Shown here one piece after another: positions 62,779 through 64,000 of a stretch of 64,000 nucleotides of DNA. The translations under genes and the position numbers were made by a program. Location: NCBI GenBank assembly GCA_965219035.1, contig CBDCMR010000004.1:1798001-1862000 (forward strand), given 5' to 3'. Each line of letters opens with the position of its first letter. Position 1 is the first letter of the stretch. Origin of the DNA: CBDCKN01 sp965219035 (lineage in GTDB: Bacteria; Gemmatimonadota; Gemmatimonadetes; Longimicrobiales; Gaopeijiaceae). The notes beneath the pieces were generated by a model. That model did not search any database and had not been told where the DNA came from. It saw only the letters and a program-made list of their open reading frames with translations.

Positions 62779-64000
62779 ATGCACGACATCGCGGTCGACC
62801 TACTGATCCTGCTAGCCGCCATCTGGCTCGTCGCTGTAACTCTGCGCCCGCTCGGGCTGCCGACGATCATGGGTGAGTTGATCGTGGGCGTTCTGGTCGG
62901 CCCAGCCGTGCTCGGCTGGATCGAGCCCAGCGAAGCGATCACGCTGCTCGCCGAGATCGGCATCTTCTTCCTCATGTTCCACGCCGGGGTGGAGACGCAG
63001 CCCCGGCAGTTCTTCGACGCCCTGAGACGTTCGCTCGGCGTGGCCGTCGTGGGCGCGCTGGTGCCGTTCGGGGTGAGCTTCGGCGTGGCCACGGCGTTCG
63101 GGCTGGACCCGGTGGGCGCGACCTTCGTGGGCCTCACGATGACCGCAACGGCGGTCGTGATCACGCTCAAGATGCTCCGAGACCTCGGGCTTGCCGACAC
63201 CCGGGTCGCCCGAATCATCGTCGCGAGCTGCGTCATCGACGACCTGCTGACACTCGTCTTCTTCGGCCTGATCCTGGGGGTGTTGTCGGGCGGCTCGTTC
63301 ACGCCGGCGGCCGTCGTGGTCACGCTCGTCAAGGTCATCACCTTCTTCGCGTTCGCCTTCGTGCTTGGCCGCCACGTCTATCCGAGTCTGACGCTCCCGT
63401 TCCGGTCCGAGGGTGGAAAGGGCTTCACGTTCGTACTCGTTGTCGCGATCGGTGCCGGACTGGTGGCGGAGGCGATCGGGCTGCACATGATCCTGGGCGC
63501 GTACCTGGCCGGGCTCTTCTTCGAGGAGAAGGTCGCCCACCCGAACCTCGTGCGTGTGGTGGCCGATCGCTCGTACGGGATCGCGTACTCTTTCCTCGGG
63601 CCAATTTTCTTCATCTCCCTCGGCTTCTCGATCACCTTCCAGATCAGCGCGTCGGGCCTGGGCTTCCTCGCGGTCCTCACCACGGCCGTGATCGTCGGGC
63701 AGGTCGTGAGCGCCGGGGGCATGGCGATCCGGATGGGTCTTCCCGCGCGGGAGGCTCTCACGGTCGGTGTGGGGATGTGCGGGCGTGCCGAGCTCGCGTT
63801 CATCCTCGCATCGCTTGCCCTCGCCGAGGGCGCCATCGCACCCGCGATATTCTCGGTGCTGATCTTCACCGCGTTCCTCCTCAACCTCTTCACGCCAATT
63901 GGGCTCAAGGGGTGCTCCGTTCTGCTCGCAGGGCGGGCTGCCCGCCTCGAAGGCGCGGGCGTAGGGATCCTGTGGTCGGACAAGTTCAGGGAGTCCGCGG
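62779..64000 (+). CDS. CPA2-family cation/proton antiporter (KefB/NapA-like), incomplete at window end
   Basis: The frame is open from ATG 62779 to the last base (407 codons). It is strongly hydrophobic, with about 12 membrane segments: DLLILLAAIWLVAVTLRPLGLPTIMGELIVGVLVGP at the start, AEIGIFFLMFHAGVETQ, TMTATAVVITLKMLRDLG, the ion-binding Asp pair in ASCVIDDLLTLVFF (about residue 155), GFTFVLVVAIGAG... and GMCGRAELAFILASLALAEG. Na+/H+ or K+/H+ exchange at the inner membrane is likely. A regulatory TrkA-type domain may follow beyond the window. Confidence 0.92.
   Translation, partial: MHDIAVDLLILLAAIWLVAVTLRPLGLPTIMGELIVGVLVGPAVLGWIEPSEAITLLAEIGIFFLMFHAGVETQPRQFFDALRRSLGVAVVGALVPFGVSFGVATAFGLDPVGATFVGLTMTATAVVITLKMLRDLGLADTRVARIIVASCVIDDLLTLVFFGLILGVLSGGSFTPAAVVVTLVKVITFFAFAFVLGRHVYPSLTLPFRSEGGKGFTFVLVVAIGAGLVAEAIGLHMILGAYLAGLFFEEKVAHPNLVRVVADRSYGIAYSFLGPIFFISLGFSITFQISASGLGFLAVLTTAVIVGQVVSAGGMAIRMGLPAREALTVGVGMCGRAELAFILASLALAEGAIAPAIFSVLIFTAFLLNLFTPIGLKGCSVLLAGRAARLEGAGVGILWSDKFRESA

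Overview
The window is about 64 kb of high-GC DNA from a Gram-negative (diderm) bacterium. The mix of genes (complete lipid A and BamA/Lol outer-membrane machinery, together with bacillithiol synthesis (BshC) and the McsA/McsB/ClpC arginine-phosphorylation module better known from Firmicutes), an LpxC-FabZ fusion, a FolK-FolP fusion and the look of the 16S rRNA gene all fit a member of the Gemmatimonadota. That assignment is inference; a 16S search would settle it.

Layout. (1) 1-1.9 kb: right part of an IS3-type element, a small ChaC/GGCT-like protein gene and a 3'-truncated tRNA-Gly. (2) 2.0-35.5 kb: about 28 genes, all on the minus strand, tightly packed with many stop/start overlaps. In transcription order: era, an outer-membrane PorV-like gene, a DUF5683-like gene, rnr, a broken receiver/GGDEF gene, a zinc-ribbon gene, prfB (with the classic +1 frameshift), lysS, lolCE, lolD, mcsA, mcsB, clpC, bamA, ompH/skp, lpxD, lpxC-fabZ, lpxA, a Gfo/Idh oxidoreductase, a 44-residue membrane protein, lpxB, a DUF374 acyltransferase, lpxK, rlmH, bshC, a coiled-coil membrane protein, murJ, uvrC and a TPR lipoprotein/secreted protein, closed by a strong terminator. 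This is an envelope-biogenesis and protein-quality-control array. (3) 35.6-42.6 kb: one rrn operon on the minus strand (tRNA-His, promoter, 16S, spacer without tRNAs, 23S, 5S, terminator). The 23S gene carries three group I introns at positions equivalent to E. coli 1917, 1931 and 1951, leaving exons of only 14 and 20 nt; the middle intron encodes a LAGLIDADG endonuclease. (4) 42.7-53.0 kb: folK-folP, a His-rich membrane-anchored protein, and a MoxR / DUF58 / BatA-like / VWA operon with a coiled-coil partner and a tiny secreted peptide. (5) 53.2-62.5 kb: a mobile and decaying region with a 5'-truncated beta-propeller gene, IS481 and IS256 elements, a nonsense-mutated outer-membrane barrel, IS110 and IS3 remnants, two tyrosine integrases and a tRNA 3' fragment that looks like an attachment site. 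(6) 62.8-64.0 kb: start of a CPA2-type cation/proton antiporter running off the end.

Three short non-autonomous elements sit inside the otherwise compact minus-strand operons. Two related ones (1.9 and 44.1 kb) have TGT...ACA ends and duplicate CTAG, so each preserves or supplies a TAG stop codon. A third (13.35-13.69 kb) duplicates TA, supplies the last base of the lpxA stop codon and replaces the start region of the next gene. The most unusual feature of the window is the triple-intron 23S rRNA gene.
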